64,000 nucleotides of DNA from Myxococcota bacterium (GCA_029941885.1 JAPYTP010000008.1:1-64000), one strand, 5' to 3'. Shown: positions 9,265 through 18,881, counted from the first letter of the stretch. Notes: generated by a model not told the origin, from the letters alone. Program-made: numbers and translations.

Positions 9265-9924
9265 TTAGGCAACTCGTTCGGCGACCACAGATTGGTAGGC
9301 CGGATGGTCCAACCCCGGGATGACCGGAAATCGAGTGACGGAAAGGACTCGTGCCCCTGCCCCCTCGATCAGTTCCGGATAGTCGGGGATCGGGTGGAGC
9401 GCGCACAGACCCAGGGCCCATGCGATCCAGTTGACCGGCCGGTAGTAGGCCTCGGTGATCCAGCGCGCGGCCCCGCCGGCCTCGCTGGGGGCAAAATCCG
9501 CAAACATCAAGCGGCCCCCCGGTCGCACGAGCCGACACAGGATCGAGAGCATCGCTGCGGCGCCATCGACGTCGAAGAGATTCAGAAAGTAGTGTGCGAC
9601 GACCGTGTCGTAGAGAACGTCCGGACGATGTTTCGCGACATCGCCCTGGATCGACTCCGCATCCAGAGCCTCGCGACGGAGGGTCGCGGAAAAGCGCCTC
9701 AGCATGATGGGCGACAGATCGATCGCGGTCACCGCTGCGCCACGCCGGATGGCCGGGATCGCGTCCCGCCCACACCCCACCCCCGCAAAGAGTACGCGCT
9801 CTGACGCCGAGAGCGTCTGGATCTGGCTCTGCTTCGACGCCTCGATCTGGCCGAGCGAGTAGACCGACGCCAACTCGTCATAGACGTACGCGACGCCGTC
9901 GTAGGAATGGGCGTCGAATTCCAT
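9265..9924 (-). CDS. Class I SAM-dependent methyltransferase
   Basis: VLFAGVGCGRDAIPAIRRGAAVTAIDLSPIML motif I and LVRPGGRLMFADF. Confidence 0.85.
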   Translation of the reverse strand: MEFDAHSYDGVAYVYDELASVYSLGQIEASKQSQIQTLSASERVLFAGVGCGRDAIPAIRRGAAVTAIDLSPIMLRRFSATLRREALDAESIQGDVAKHRPDVLYDTVVAHYFLNLFDVDGAAAMLSILCRLVRPGGRLMFADFAPSEAGGAARWITEAYYRPVNWIAWALGLCALHPIPDYPELIEGAGARVLSVTRFPVIPGLDHPAYQSVVAERVA

Positions 9925-9937
9925 CGATCGACCCGAC

Positions 9938-10633
9938 CTAGCGAAGCTCGGCTTCGAAGAATGTGTGTACGTCTCGCCAGACTTCGGCCGCGGTCTCCGC
10001 GTCGAAGACCTCGGGCCGTGCGTCGTTCAAGAAGGCGTGCTGAACCCCCACGTAGGTGAGTAATTTCGCTTCCAGTGAAGCTTTCTCGAGAGCCTCGCTC
10101 AGGATCTGAACATCGGCCGAGGAGATGAACTCGTCATTTTCCGCGAAGATGCCCAGGATCTTCGCCTGACAAGCGGCGAGATCGAGTGCGACCTTCGGAT
10201 GCACCCCATAGCAGTCGACGACCGCAGCAATCTCCGGGCACAGGCAGGCGGCGTGAAGGGCGAGCTTGCCACCCATGCAAAATCCGATGCAACCGACTTT
10301 CGATCCATCCGTCGCGGGCTGGCGCCGAAGCACATCGACAGCACACACGAGGTCTCGCCCGGCGCGAGGGATTTCGAGCTCCATCATCAAGCGGCCCGCC
10401 TCGCCGGGGTCCATCGTCGAATCGCCACGGTAGAGATCCGGCGCGAGCGCCACGAATCCTTCGCGAGCGAGGCGATCGCACACGTCCCGAATCTGGGGAA
10501 CGAGCCCCCACCACTCCTGGAGAACCACCAGTCCGGGCCCGCTTCCCGAAGCGGGCGTCGCCAGATAGGCGAGGAACGAACCGTCTTCGCTCTCGATTTC
10601 GATGTCCACTCCGGAGCGGCCCGTCTCGCTCAT
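9938..10633 (-). CDS. Dienelactone hydrolase family protein
   Basis: PGLVVLQEWWGLVPQIRDVCDRLAREGFVALAPDLYRG, nucleophile GFCMGG, D and H residues in the C-terminal part (AENDEF, GVQHAFLND). Confidence 0.92.
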   Translation of the reverse strand: MSETGRSGVDIEIESEDGSFLAYLATPASGSGPGLVVLQEWWGLVPQIRDVCDRLAREGFVALAPDLYRGDSTMDPGEAGRLMMELEIPRAGRDLVCAVDVLRRQPATDGSKVGCIGFCMGGKLALHAACLCPEIAAVVDCYGVHPKVALDLAACQAKILGIFAENDEFISSADVQILSEALEKASLEAKLLTYVGVQHAFLNDARPEVFDAETAAEVWRDVHTFFEAELR

Positions 10634-10828
10634 GGGCTCCCTTTCCCGCGCCATCGGCATTCGACGAACCTTCCCCCGTGGTGGTCTCGCCTACCCAGGC
10701 GGCGACCGAATCGTTCGAGGCTCGACACACGACCGCGTGACCACCCGAATGGGCCGCCACGCGGTAGGGCGAGACAATACAGCGATTTCGTCGATTCGAT
10801 CAGCCCGGGGCCGAGCGAGTCGCAACGA

Positions 10829-11671
10829 TCACGGGTTGTTGGGCATCCTCTGCGGCCTCTGTCCCGGGACGAGGATCGGAGGATTCGGCATCGGGTTCGG
10901 CCCGACTCCCATCACATTGCGGCATCCGGCGCCGGGAGAATCACAGGCCTGACGAATTCCGTCGAGTTGGGTCCCGAAAGGTTGCGCAGCAGCAGCGAGA
11001 GCCATCGGGGATCCACCGACCGCCGCGACGGGCGGGGCGAATCGAGCCACGACGGGGCCCGCCGTCGACTCATCCGGCCCGCCAAAGGCTTTATCAAAGG
11101 CACCGGTTGCGGCAGCCGCCAGCAAGACCGGGGCGGGAATGCTCGCCGCCACCATCGTCACCGGCCCACCCGCTGAGACGGGAGGCAGGAACGCAGCCGC
11201 CACCGGCGCTGAAGCGACCGGCGTCGAGGCCGCTGCTTCAGCCCCGGCACCACCCGCGCCGCCACCGCCGGTCGTGCCGGCAGCGACTGCGCCTCCGGCA
11301 ACACCCGCACCACCCAGACCGGCGACGACTACGCCGCCCCCGCCCACTCCGGTTGCCGCACCCGCGGTTCCGACCGAAGCACCCGAGAGGGCTCCGCCAC
11401 CTACGACGACATCGTCCGCCGGCTCGGCGACGGCCGCCGCAGCGACCTCAGGCTGTCCGAGCTGGGCGCCCGCGGCTGCACCCACGACGGCTGAGCCCAG
11501 AGGGCCGGCCGAAGAGGCCTTGGGTCCGGCGGTCACTGCGGGAAGTGGGGCACCACTCCCGTTGGCTCCACCGAGCCAGCCGTCCAGGGCCCCAAATGTG
11601 AACAACAAGGCAATTGCGATCAGGGCGCTGCCAATCATCAAGCTATTTCGAGAGGTCGGGCTCATATCCAT
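10829..11671 (-). CDS. Ala/Gly/Val-rich low-complexity envelope protein of unknown function
   Basis: N-terminal TM (SLMIGSALIAIALLFTFGAL), then long GGGG/AVAA low-complexity region and Pro-rich tail. Confidence 0.55.
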   Translation of the reverse strand: MDMSPTSRNSLMIGSALIAIALLFTFGALDGWLGGANGSGAPLPAVTAGPKASSAGPLGSAVVGAAAGAQLGQPEVAAAAVAEPADDVVVGGGALSGASVGTAGAATGVGGGGVVVAGLGGAGVAGGAVAAGTTGGGGAGGAGAEAAASTPVASAPVAAAFLPPVSAGGPVTMVAASIPAPVLLAAAATGAFDKAFGGPDESTAGPVVARFAPPVAAVGGSPMALAAAAQPFGTQLDGIRQACDSPGAGCRNVMGVGPNPMPNPPILVPGQRPQRMPNNP

Positions 11672-11717
11672 TCTCCATCAATCATCGACATGATCGTCCC
11701 GCGACGACCGGCCACCC

Positions 11718-13403
11718 TCAGTCGAATCGGAAATTCAGGTAACCGCCCACGATGTGGCGGTCGTAATTGTAGGCGTCGCGATTCGAATCGTTGTTGAGAT
11801 ACGAATAGCGAGCGCTTACCGAGATGTTTTCAGTCAGATCCTTCTCGACTTCCCCTTCGATGATCACTTCGTGCTCGCTCCGATCGCTATTCGAGAGCGT
11901 GTATTCGACGTTGACCGTTTCGACATCGGGGAACGTCGAGGGATTCAAAAAGTCGCGGTGCTCATAGCTGAAGCGGGTCGCGACACTGATGTCCAGAGGA
12001 AGCTCGATCTCGATACCGGCGCTCAGGAGATGGCTGAAATGCTCCCATTCTTCGCCTTCGGAATCGTAGAAACGGAAGCGATAGCCGCCACCGATCTCGA
12101 TCTGCTCGAGGATCTCGTCGATCAGATCGGGTACCGGAACGAGGAATCGATGGGCGATTGCGCCACTGAGGCCGTAGCCATCGCGCTCCCGCTCCCGGTT
12201 CTCGTTGACGCCGACGGGACTACAAGCCACGCCCACTGCCGGACTACAAGCAGGCGCGGGCGGACCGCCACCCGGACCGTCGGCCACCAGGTCGGGCTCG
12301 AATCGCAGATCGTTCACCAGCGCGTCCAGGATGACGACGGTCGTACCCGCCTCTTGCCAGGTGTGCGCCAGCGAGAGTTCGGTCGTGTGCGTCTGGAGGT
12401 AGGGATCCTCGTCGACCCAGGCGTGGCCGAACTGGTACCGAATCTGCCCGATCGTGTCGGGACCGAATCGATTCGCCAGATAGCCACCGATCGTCGGGTA
12501 ATGCGTGTCGAGATCGCCGAGTTCGTAGTGACCGTTCCCCGCGTAGCTGGCGGTAACACCGCCGCTCCAGTCACCGTCACTGAAGAGCTGAACCCCGCCT
12601 TCGATTTCCCAGACCCCTCGCCAATCGTTCTCGCCGGCGTTCGTGAGCGGGTTGCCGTCCACGATCTGCGTCACGTCGCCGCGCAGCAGGACGTTGTCGT
12701 CGTACTCGATGCCCACGCTCCCGCGCACGAAGTAGGGGAAGAGTTCGGTCGATTCGAGGAGCTTCCTGGCTTCCTTGCCCCAGGCCCCGTCGCCGTCGAT
12801 GTCGATGACGCGCTGAAAGGCGGCGCGCGCCTTCGTGCGCTCGGCAGCGCCCTGCCACGCGAGGCCGGCGTAATAGGACGCAACGGGTTCGGTCAGTCGC
12901 GGAGAGAGACGGGCCGCCGACTCCAGCGACGGCGCGGCGCGATCATTATCCCCCTCTCGCAGCGCGATCAGGCCGCGGTAGAGCGCGAGTTGCGCGGCTT
13001 CGCGAGTCAGCCCGCTCGCCGTGTCGAGGGCAGCGGCGGCCTCGGAATAGCGTTCGAGGTGATAGAGCGCGACGCCTCGGTAGAGTTCCACGTCGCCCAC
13101 CTGCCCGGAGGTCAGATCTCGGCCGCCACGGGCGAGATCGAGATCGCCGAGGGCCTCGGGATAGAGCCCGGCGCGGATGCGGCACTGACCCGCCAGCAAG
13201 CGAGCGCGACTCTCGAGTCCGTCGATCGAGGCGAGTCGCCGATACGCCTGCTCACATCGCCCGGTTTCGACGTCCCGTTTGGCCGCCGCGACCGCTTCTT
13301 CGACCGGACCCGCCGTCGCGAGGCCGGGAAACGTCGTGAGTCCGACTCCCAGAATCAGGACTCCACCGATGATTGCCGAATGCTTACGCAATATTTCCCC
13401 CAT
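11718..13403 (-). CDS. TPR-domain protein with C-terminal outer-membrane beta-barrel
   Basis: Signal peptide, repeated TPR-like helices, then alternating strands with GIEYDDNVLL...GGYRFRFYDS and terminal HIVGGYLNFRFD ending in aromatic residue. Confidence 0.7.
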   Translation of the reverse strand: MGEILRKHSAIIGGVLILGVGLTTFPGLATAGPVEEAVAAAKRDVETGRCEQAYRRLASIDGLESRARLLAGQCRIRAGLYPEALGDLDLARGGRDLTSGQVGDVELYRGVALYHLERYSEAAAALDTASGLTREAAQLALYRGLIALREGDNDRAAPSLESAARLSPRLTEPVASYYAGLAWQGAAERTKARAAFQRVIDIDGDGAWGKEARKLLESTELFPYFVRGSVGIEYDDNVLLRGDVTQIVDGNPLTNAGENDWRGVWEIEGGVQLFSDGDWSGGVTASYAGNGHYELGDLDTHYPTIGGYLANRFGPDTIGQIRYQFGHAWVDEDPYLQTHTTELSLAHTWQEAGTTVVILDALVNDLRFEPDLVADGPGGGPPAPACSPAVGVACSPVGVNENRERERDGYGLSGAIAHRFLVPVPDLIDEILEQIEIGGGYRFRFYDSEGEEWEHFSHLLSAGIEIELPLDISVATRFSYEHRDFLNPSTFPDVETVNVEYTLSNSDRSEHEVIIEGEVEKDLTENISVSARYSYLNNDSNRDAYNYDRHIVGGYLNFRFD

Positions 13404-13556
13404 TCCACTCCCTGACCCGTCCACTGGAAGGCTCGTTCGAACCGTTCCAAGAAGCTGACCGCGTGATCTGCGACCGCGTTCCGAGTGACCTCCCAGCGAG
13501 GGAGATGACACGCGGTGCCCAGAAGACACGTCGGCCACGGTCAGAACCCGGCGCCG

Positions 13557-14390
13557 TCAGTCGCTCTCCCGACCGAATCGCCGTTCCCCCGTTGCGAGCA
13601 ACGCGAGGCCGAGTCCCATCAGCATAGCCGTACTCGGCTCTGGAATGACGGAACGTCCGAGCGCATTTACGTGCAGCGTCGGATAATGGCGACCCTCGGG
13701 CGCGCTCAACACGTCGAAACGGAACGAGAAGGTCTGGCCGAGCACCACCTCCCAACCGACATAGTGTAGGTCCGGAAAACCCATCGACTGATCGGTCACG
13801 TCCACGATATGGACGAGAGGCGCAAAGCCGAAACCGTCGATGCCTGAAACGTCGGGCAGATCGGAAAGCGTCGGGTTCAGCTCGACCGTAACTTCGTTCG
13901 TCGAATAGAACGACGTGGTCTCGGACCGGCAGGGACCATCGGCGGCACTGGCCATCGTGCAGAGGCTGTTCAGGAAGAGCGTAAAGGGCCCGCTGATCAC
14001 CGAAGGATCGACGGCACTCACGGTGACGGTCACCAGCCCGGAATAGGCGCCCGTGATCCCCGTTGTGTTCGACTGACAAGGTGTCGACCCACCGGGACCC
14101 TCGACGAAAATGCAGATATCCATGTTGCCCAGAGTGACGTTCAGAGAGCCCATCCCGAGGTCCTGGCCCGCAGTGAGAAAATCGTCGTTGCCGAAATCCG
14201 CCTCTCCGGAGGGAAGGGCCCCGAGACCCTCTTCCTGGAATCCGAAGAACGAGTCGAAATTCGCGGGGGTCGCGGCTGCCTGCGCCGCCGCCAGGAAAAT
14301 CGTCGCCAACAGGAAGGCCGCGCCCACGAGCGCACCCCGGAGCGTGCCTTGGCCCCATCCCATCGAGTTCATCCGTCGCATCAAATCCAC
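13557..14390 (-). CDS. PEP-CTERM sorting domain-containing protein
   Basis: Signal-like N-terminus, C-terminal VIPEPSTAMLMGLGLALLATGERRFGRESD. Confidence 0.88.
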   Translation of the reverse strand: MDLMRRMNSMGWGQGTLRGALVGAAFLLATIFLAAAQAAATPANFDSFFGFQEEGLGALPSGEADFGNDDFLTAGQDLGMGSLNVTLGNMDICIFVEGPGGSTPCQSNTTGITGAYSGLVTVTVSAVDPSVISGPFTLFLNSLCTMASAADGPCRSETTSFYSTNEVTVELNPTLSDLPDVSGIDGFGFAPLVHIVDVTDQSMGFPDLHYVGWEVVLGQTFSFRFDVLSAPEGRHYPTLHVNALGRSVIPEPSTAMLMGLGLALLATGERRFGRESD

Positions 14391-14430
14391 CTCCCGAACC
14401 GCTTCCGGGACGCGCCACTTGTCGCCTCCC

Positions 14431-14445
14431 GCAAACGGATCTCCG
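14431..14445 (-). promoter_or_regulatory. Candidate sigma-54-like element upstream of second PEP-CTERM gene
   Basis: Minus strand CGG-AGATCCGTTT-GC: GG-N10-GC with TTTGC; weaker match to the -24 element. Confidence 0.25.
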
Positions 14446-14642
14446 CTCCAAATGAGCAGGGACAGCGGGAAAGACGCAAGCGCTCCCGAGGTTGCAGAGA
14501 AGTGGTGACGTGAGGTGGTTTGTGTCAGGCACGATTAAAAAAAATGTGGCTTATTAGCTACAAATTTCAGCGCAGGAAGCGGGAATCTTTGCCGCAAGAG
14601 GCGAAAAATCGTTAAAATTGTACCGTTTGATCGAGATTCCGC

Positions 14643-14659
14643 ACGGGGTCAACCCCCGT
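14643..14659 (-). terminator. Hairpin downstream of RlmI-like gene
   Basis: ACGGGG-tcaac-CCCCGT inverted repeat directly after the stop at 14671 in the minus direction; no strong T-run. Confidence 0.4.
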
Positions 14660-14670
14660 CTGGGCATCGG

Positions 14671-16485
14671 TCAGCGAAGAGTGAGCATCCAGCCCTCGAA
14701 GGGATCCCCCTCCGGGAAGCCACTCAGACCGGGATGGTCGAGTCCCGCCTGGGCAGGCTCGAGGCTCGAGAGTGCGCGCTGCGACACGCGAAGCGCTCGC
14801 TCGAGCACCCGCTCGAGCCCGAGCGGGGGCCCGGCCCGGTTCTGCGTGACGAGCAGGATGCCGCCCGGTTCCAGGCGATCGATCGCCAGATGCAGCAACG
14901 GTTCGAGGTCCTGTTTGACGGACCAGAACCGACGCCCAGCGGCGGCGGCCGTCGGCGGATCGATCACGATCCCGCGGAAGGTCTGCTCCGTGCCGAGCCC
15001 CTCGAGATATCGACGAACGTCTCCGCGAAGGGTCTCGTGCCGCGCCGCCTCGACACCCCGATCGACGTTCGCCAACAGGTTTTCTTCGAGCCGTTCGAGG
15101 TAGCGTGGGGACAGATCGACCGACACGACCTGCTCGGCCCCCGCCGCGAGCAGCGCGACGCTGAACGCGCCGGTATGGGCGAACAGATTCAGCCAACGCC
15201 CACCGCCCGCGGCGTGCAACGCGAGACGCTCTCGGTTCTCTCGTTGATCGACGAAGAGGCCGTAGCCCGGTCTCGGTTCGCACGGCGCATCCCAGCCCGG
15301 ATCGACCGCGAAGCGCAACCCTCGCTCCTCCACGAAAAAGCGATCCCCCCTCGTCTCGAAACCGGCCGCCTCGAGTCTCTCGATCCCGCCTTCGACCCAG
15401 CGGACGCAATCGATCTTGGCGAGGCCCGACCGACGCAGGTGCAGCAGTTCGAGCACACTCCAGGGATCGCCCTCCGGCGTCGTCGGGAGCTGCACGCGAA
15501 GGGCATCGAGCGTGCGCTCGCGAAATCCATCGCTCGCCCGACCGGCGACCAGCACACGCAGGAGAGGCCCCAATCGATCGACGGAGAGTCCGGGCAGTCC
15601 GTCCCCCTCGCCGTGAATCAGGCGAAACGCGTTCGTTCCGCCCGTCGCCCCGTCGACCAGCAGCCCCCGGCGACGCGCGATCGCCCGTGCAACCCTCGAC
15701 TCGACGGAGGGAATCTCCCGGCGATCCAGATCGCCGGTTGCCCAGAGTCGCGCAGCCAGTCCCGGGGCTGCCTCGATATGCGCCCAACCGAGCGGGGCGG
15801 CGCCGCGTTCGACCAGCCGCACCAGAGCCCCGGGCCGATGGCGCGTCGCCGGATCGCTCGCATCGTCCGGGAGAATCCAGGGATGGCCCCCCGCGAGCGC
15901 CCTGCCCGTTTCGCGGGAGACGATCAGTTCTCCCAGCCCCTCCGCGTCCGACGCCCAGACCTCTTCGTTCGGCCAATCGAGATCGCTCCCGGTCCCCTGA
16001 TCCTCGACGGGCGCGAGCCTCGGTCCTCCAGCCACCCCGAGCCCACCGTGCGTGAGGTCACCGACGACGGACATCGAGGCGCGGGCCAACCCCTCACAGA
16101 GATCGGCCGCACCACTCGGCTCGCCACAGAGAACCAGGCGCGCAAGAGCACCGCGTATTTCGGCGCACGTGAATTCGAGTTCGTGCCCGCCGCCGATCTC
16201 GAGTGCCCCGGAACGCCAGGGCGGGAGGTCTACGATCGCCTGCCAGCGTCGATGCACGCCGAGCACGGGGTCGTCGCCCAGGAGATCCGATGCATCCTCG
16301 ATTTCGACCATCGCCCCGGCCGGACAATCGCGGGTCGATCGGTCCACGATCCGGCCATCCAGGCGAACGCATCCATCCTCGATCAGACGTCGCCGATTGC
16401 GACGGTCGAGCGAGGGCAGCAGCGATGCGAGCCAGGCACCCAGGGGTTGGACACGCCCGGGGAGACGGAAGCGCAGGGTCGTCAC
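14671..16485 (-). CDS. RlmI-like rRNA methyltransferase with N-terminal S4-like extension
   Basis: N-term RRNRRRLIEDGCVRLDGRIVDRSTRDCPAG (S4-like); PUA-like region LAGGHPWILPD; MTase core YGLFVDQRENRERLA...WLNLFAHTGAFSVALLAAGAEQVVSVDLS...GIVIDPPT. Confidence 0.8.
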   Translation of the reverse strand: MTTLRFRLPGRVQPLGAWLASLLPSLDRRNRRRLIEDGCVRLDGRIVDRSTRDCPAGAMVEIEDASDLLGDDPVLGVHRRWQAIVDLPPWRSGALEIGGGHELEFTCAEIRGALARLVLCGEPSGAADLCEGLARASMSVVGDLTHGGLGVAGGPRLAPVEDQGTGSDLDWPNEEVWASDAEGLGELIVSRETGRALAGGHPWILPDDASDPATRHRPGALVRLVERGAAPLGWAHIEAAPGLAARLWATGDLDRREIPSVESRVARAIARRRGLLVDGATGGTNAFRLIHGEGDGLPGLSVDRLGPLLRVLVAGRASDGFRERTLDALRVQLPTTPEGDPWSVLELLHLRRSGLAKIDCVRWVEGGIERLEAAGFETRGDRFFVEERGLRFAVDPGWDAPCEPRPGYGLFVDQRENRERLALHAAGGGRWLNLFAHTGAFSVALLAAGAEQVVSVDLSPRYLERLEENLLANVDRGVEAARHETLRGDVRRYLEGLGTEQTFRGIVIDPPTAAAAGRRFWSVKQDLEPLLHLAIDRLEPGGILLVTQNRAGPPLGLERVLERALRVSQRALSSLEPAQAGLDHPGLSGFPEGDPFEGWMLTLR

Positions 16486-16551
16486 GCCCGCATCATAGGA
16501 TAGGCGGACGACTCGGAGAGGATGTGGATCGTGCCGCTTGCGCGGTGGGAA

Positions 16552-17037
16552 TCAGCCGCAGAGACCCGTGATCCGACAGAAGATCGGCGTCATGACGCCC
16601 GTGCCGAGTCGGCGCGAGCGCCGGATCGCCGACAGCAACTTGGCGGCCATGTCGGCGTGTTCGACGCAATCGCGCAATCGCTGGCGGTTCTCGTCGCCGG
16701 CCTCCACGACCGCTTCGGTGCCGGTCAGAACGACCACGGGAAGGCGGTGGGCGAGGTCGCTCGCCAACTCGAGCGCGGCACTGCGCTCGACGTTCGGCAG
16801 CATCGGATCCATCAACAGGAGGTCGAAGCTGTCACCGCGGATCTGCGCGGTCGCGTTGGCGAGACTCGTCTCACAGACGACATCGAAGGAAGCACGGCTC
16901 GCATTCCCGAGGCTCTGTCGGATCTCCTCGGCGAGCATGGAGCGGTCCTCGACCAGGAGGATCCTCACGTTCCGTTCGTCAGATCTTGCATCGTCACCGT
17001 GAGGTCGATGACCCGCAAACTCAGCCCCAGTACTCAT
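16552..17037 (-). CDS. Stand-alone receiver (REC) domain response regulator
   Basis: RILLVEDRSMLAEEIRQ, phospho-Asp in DLLLMDPMLP, VVVLTG. The conserved C-terminal Lys is not evident. Confidence 0.65.
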   Translation of the reverse strand: MSTGAEFAGHRPHGDDARSDERNVRILLVEDRSMLAEEIRQSLGNASRASFDVVCETSLANATAQIRGDSFDLLLMDPMLPNVERSAALELASDLAHRLPVVVLTGTEAVVEAGDENRQRLRDCVEHADMAAKLLSAIRRSRRLGTGVMTPIFCRITGLCG

Positions 17038-17218
17038 CGCCTGCCCCCAACCCATCCAGCCACAACGGACCCGTCTCGCCACGAGAACTCCGAGGGAACC
17101 CCCGTCGCGCCGGATACTCCTGAAGAGTCGGAGGTTTTTGCCCAGACCTTGAGGGCTGTACGCAAGGAACGTGAATTGGCTTCCGGAATGAACGCGGGGG
17201 CGTGCTTGCTTCGCGTGC

Positions 17219-17548
17219 CTATCGTGCGAAGACGTCCTTCATCGCGCGTAGCGTGCGATCGTATTGCGCGTTGCGGAGTCGACCGCTGACTGCTTCTGAA
17301 GCGGCCGGCACTCGGTCGACCACGAAATTCCTGCGCGACACTTCACGCGGCTCGTTTCGCGTCTCGCAGCCAACGCCGCCTGCCTCGCCACTCCAGCACT
17401 GGGCAAACTCTCGCTCGAGCGCCGTGGGAAGCCCGGGCGGGGCGGGCTCATGCGCCACCGCGTGCGCAGCGAAAAAGCAGATCCCGATCCCGGCACACCC
17501 ACCGAGGAATGCCGAAAATCGATTCCACGACGACATCCCACTCTGCAT
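17219..17548 (-). CDS. Small exported hypothetical protein
   Basis: Signal-like SAFLGGCAGIGICFFAAHAVAHEP; no family recognised. Confidence 0.4.
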   Translation of the reverse strand: MQSGMSSWNRFSAFLGGCAGIGICFFAAHAVAHEPAPPGLPTALEREFAQCWSGEAGGVGCETRNEPREVSRRNFVVDRVPAASEAVSGRLRNAQYDRTLRAMKDVFAR

Positions 17549-17612
17549 CGATCACTCCTTCGCCTGCGAATGCGGCCGGCACCTTCTCCACGGTCTACAC
17601 TGTCCGTCCCAC

Positions 17613-18881
17613 ATGAGTCAACCAAACATCCTCGATGCCCCTCGTGAGCTTCCGAAGCCCGTGCTCGAACTCTCGGCCCGACTCGAGGAGCGCGGCATCC
17701 GATCCTTCAGCCATGGGGAGGGTTTGCTAGACGACTTGCGCGCAGACCGCGGTTCGGGGATGCATGGAGCGATCGAAACGGATCGCGGCGCCGCGCGCTC
17801 ACTGTTGTGTGAGGCGAGTTCCGCGAAGATCCTTCGGGCGCTGCCCCGCGCCGTCGTGACCGGAGAAGGCGCCAGCCGAATTACCCAAGCCACGACGGCG
17901 GGCCCGGTCGATCTCGTGGCCACCGGGGGCGACGATACCGAGCAGACGCTGCTCGCCTTCGGCCTCGGCCCGCTCTGTTTCGGTTTCCGCCCCGCCGACG
18001 GCTCGTGGTGCGATCCGGCGGACCAGCGAAGCGCCTATGGCGAGGGCCGGCTCGAGCTCGCGACGACGGATCCGAATCCCTTCGTCGTCGCACCCCGACG
18101 GTATTGGATTGCGGCGCGGCTGATCGCCGAACGGGGACTCGAGGTGTCTCCCGATCTGCTCGCGGCCGCGATCGACGGATTCCCGGAGATCGAGGAGCGC
18201 CTGCCCCAGGCCGCGCCCGCCCGACGGGAACTTTCACGCATCCTCGCCGCGCGCCGGCCGGGACCGGCCTTCGCCCTGCTCCGGGCCTCGGGCGTGGCCG
18301 CCGCGTTGTTTCCCGGCACGAGAGAGGTGAACGAGGCACGGATCGGCGACCTGCCCGCGCTGCCCGCACTGCGTTGGGCGGCATGGCTTCGGGGCAGCGC
18401 GACCGCGAGGGCGCTCGTTCGATTCCGCGTGCCCCACGCACTCGCCCGTCGGATCGAACGCCTCCAGAGAAGCCATCCGATCGAGCGCTGCGTCGGAGAG
18501 GGACGCGATCTCGGTGTCCGCAGGCTGCTGCAGCGCCACGATGGGGAAGAGATCGATGCGCTCTTCGCCTGGCGGCGTCTCGAACTGGCAGCCGCCGCAG
18601 ACCCGAAAGAAACCATCGAGGGAGAGGCGCGCCTCGCCGCGATCGAGTTGCGCATCCAGGAAGCGAAGGCCACCGAGGAACGTACGGGGCAGGTACGCAC
18701 CCTCCCCGTCGACGGTCGGGCCGTCATGGCGATTCTCGGCACGGGCCCCGGGCGCCACGTCGGACAGGCACTCGCTCATCTCGCTCGATTCGTCTCCGAG
18801 AATCCCGACGCCAACGAGCGCGCCGTCCTCGAGAAGGAACTCCGGCGTTGGGCGACCAAGAATACGAACCTCCTCGACTGA
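17613..18881 (+). CDS. Poly(A) polymerase/CCA-adding-enzyme-like protein with degenerate nucleotidyltransferase domain
   Basis: C-terminal VDGRAVMAILGTGPGRHVGQALAHLARFVSENPDANERAVLEKELRRW is characteristic of PcnB/Cca-type proteins. The GG-RD, DxD, RRDFT and EDPLR motifs are absent or replaced. Confidence 0.7.
   Translation: MSQPNILDAPRELPKPVLELSARLEERGIRSFSHGEGLLDDLRADRGSGMHGAIETDRGAARSLLCEASSAKILRALPRAVVTGEGASRITQATTAGPVDLVATGGDDTEQTLLAFGLGPLCFGFRPADGSWCDPADQRSAYGEGRLELATTDPNPFVVAPRRYWIAARLIAERGLEVSPDLLAAAIDGFPEIEERLPQAAPARRELSRILAARRPGPAFALLRASGVAAALFPGTREVNEARIGDLPALPALRWAAWLRGSATARALVRFRVPHALARRIERLQRSHPIERCVGEGRDLGVRRLLQRHDGEEIDALFAWRRLELAAAADPKETIEGEARLAAIELRIQEAKATEERTGQVRTLPVDGRAVMAILGTGPGRHVGQALAHLARFVSENPDANERAVLEKELRRWATKNTNLLD

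Noticed and set aside
11754-13415. 553-aa plus-strand ORF opposite the TPR/barrel gene
   Set aside because: Composition is that of an antisense shadow; no motif or RBS, and the minus strand has signal peptide plus barrel features.
14518-14560. GTGTCAGGCAC plus A-run in a low-GC patch, reminiscent of mobile-element-associated sequence
   Set aside because: Single short motif, no transposase or paired repeat nearby.
14734-16503. 589-aa plus-strand ORF opposite the RlmI-like gene
   Set aside because: Antisense shadow ORF; the minus strand contains SAM-binding and DPP motifs.
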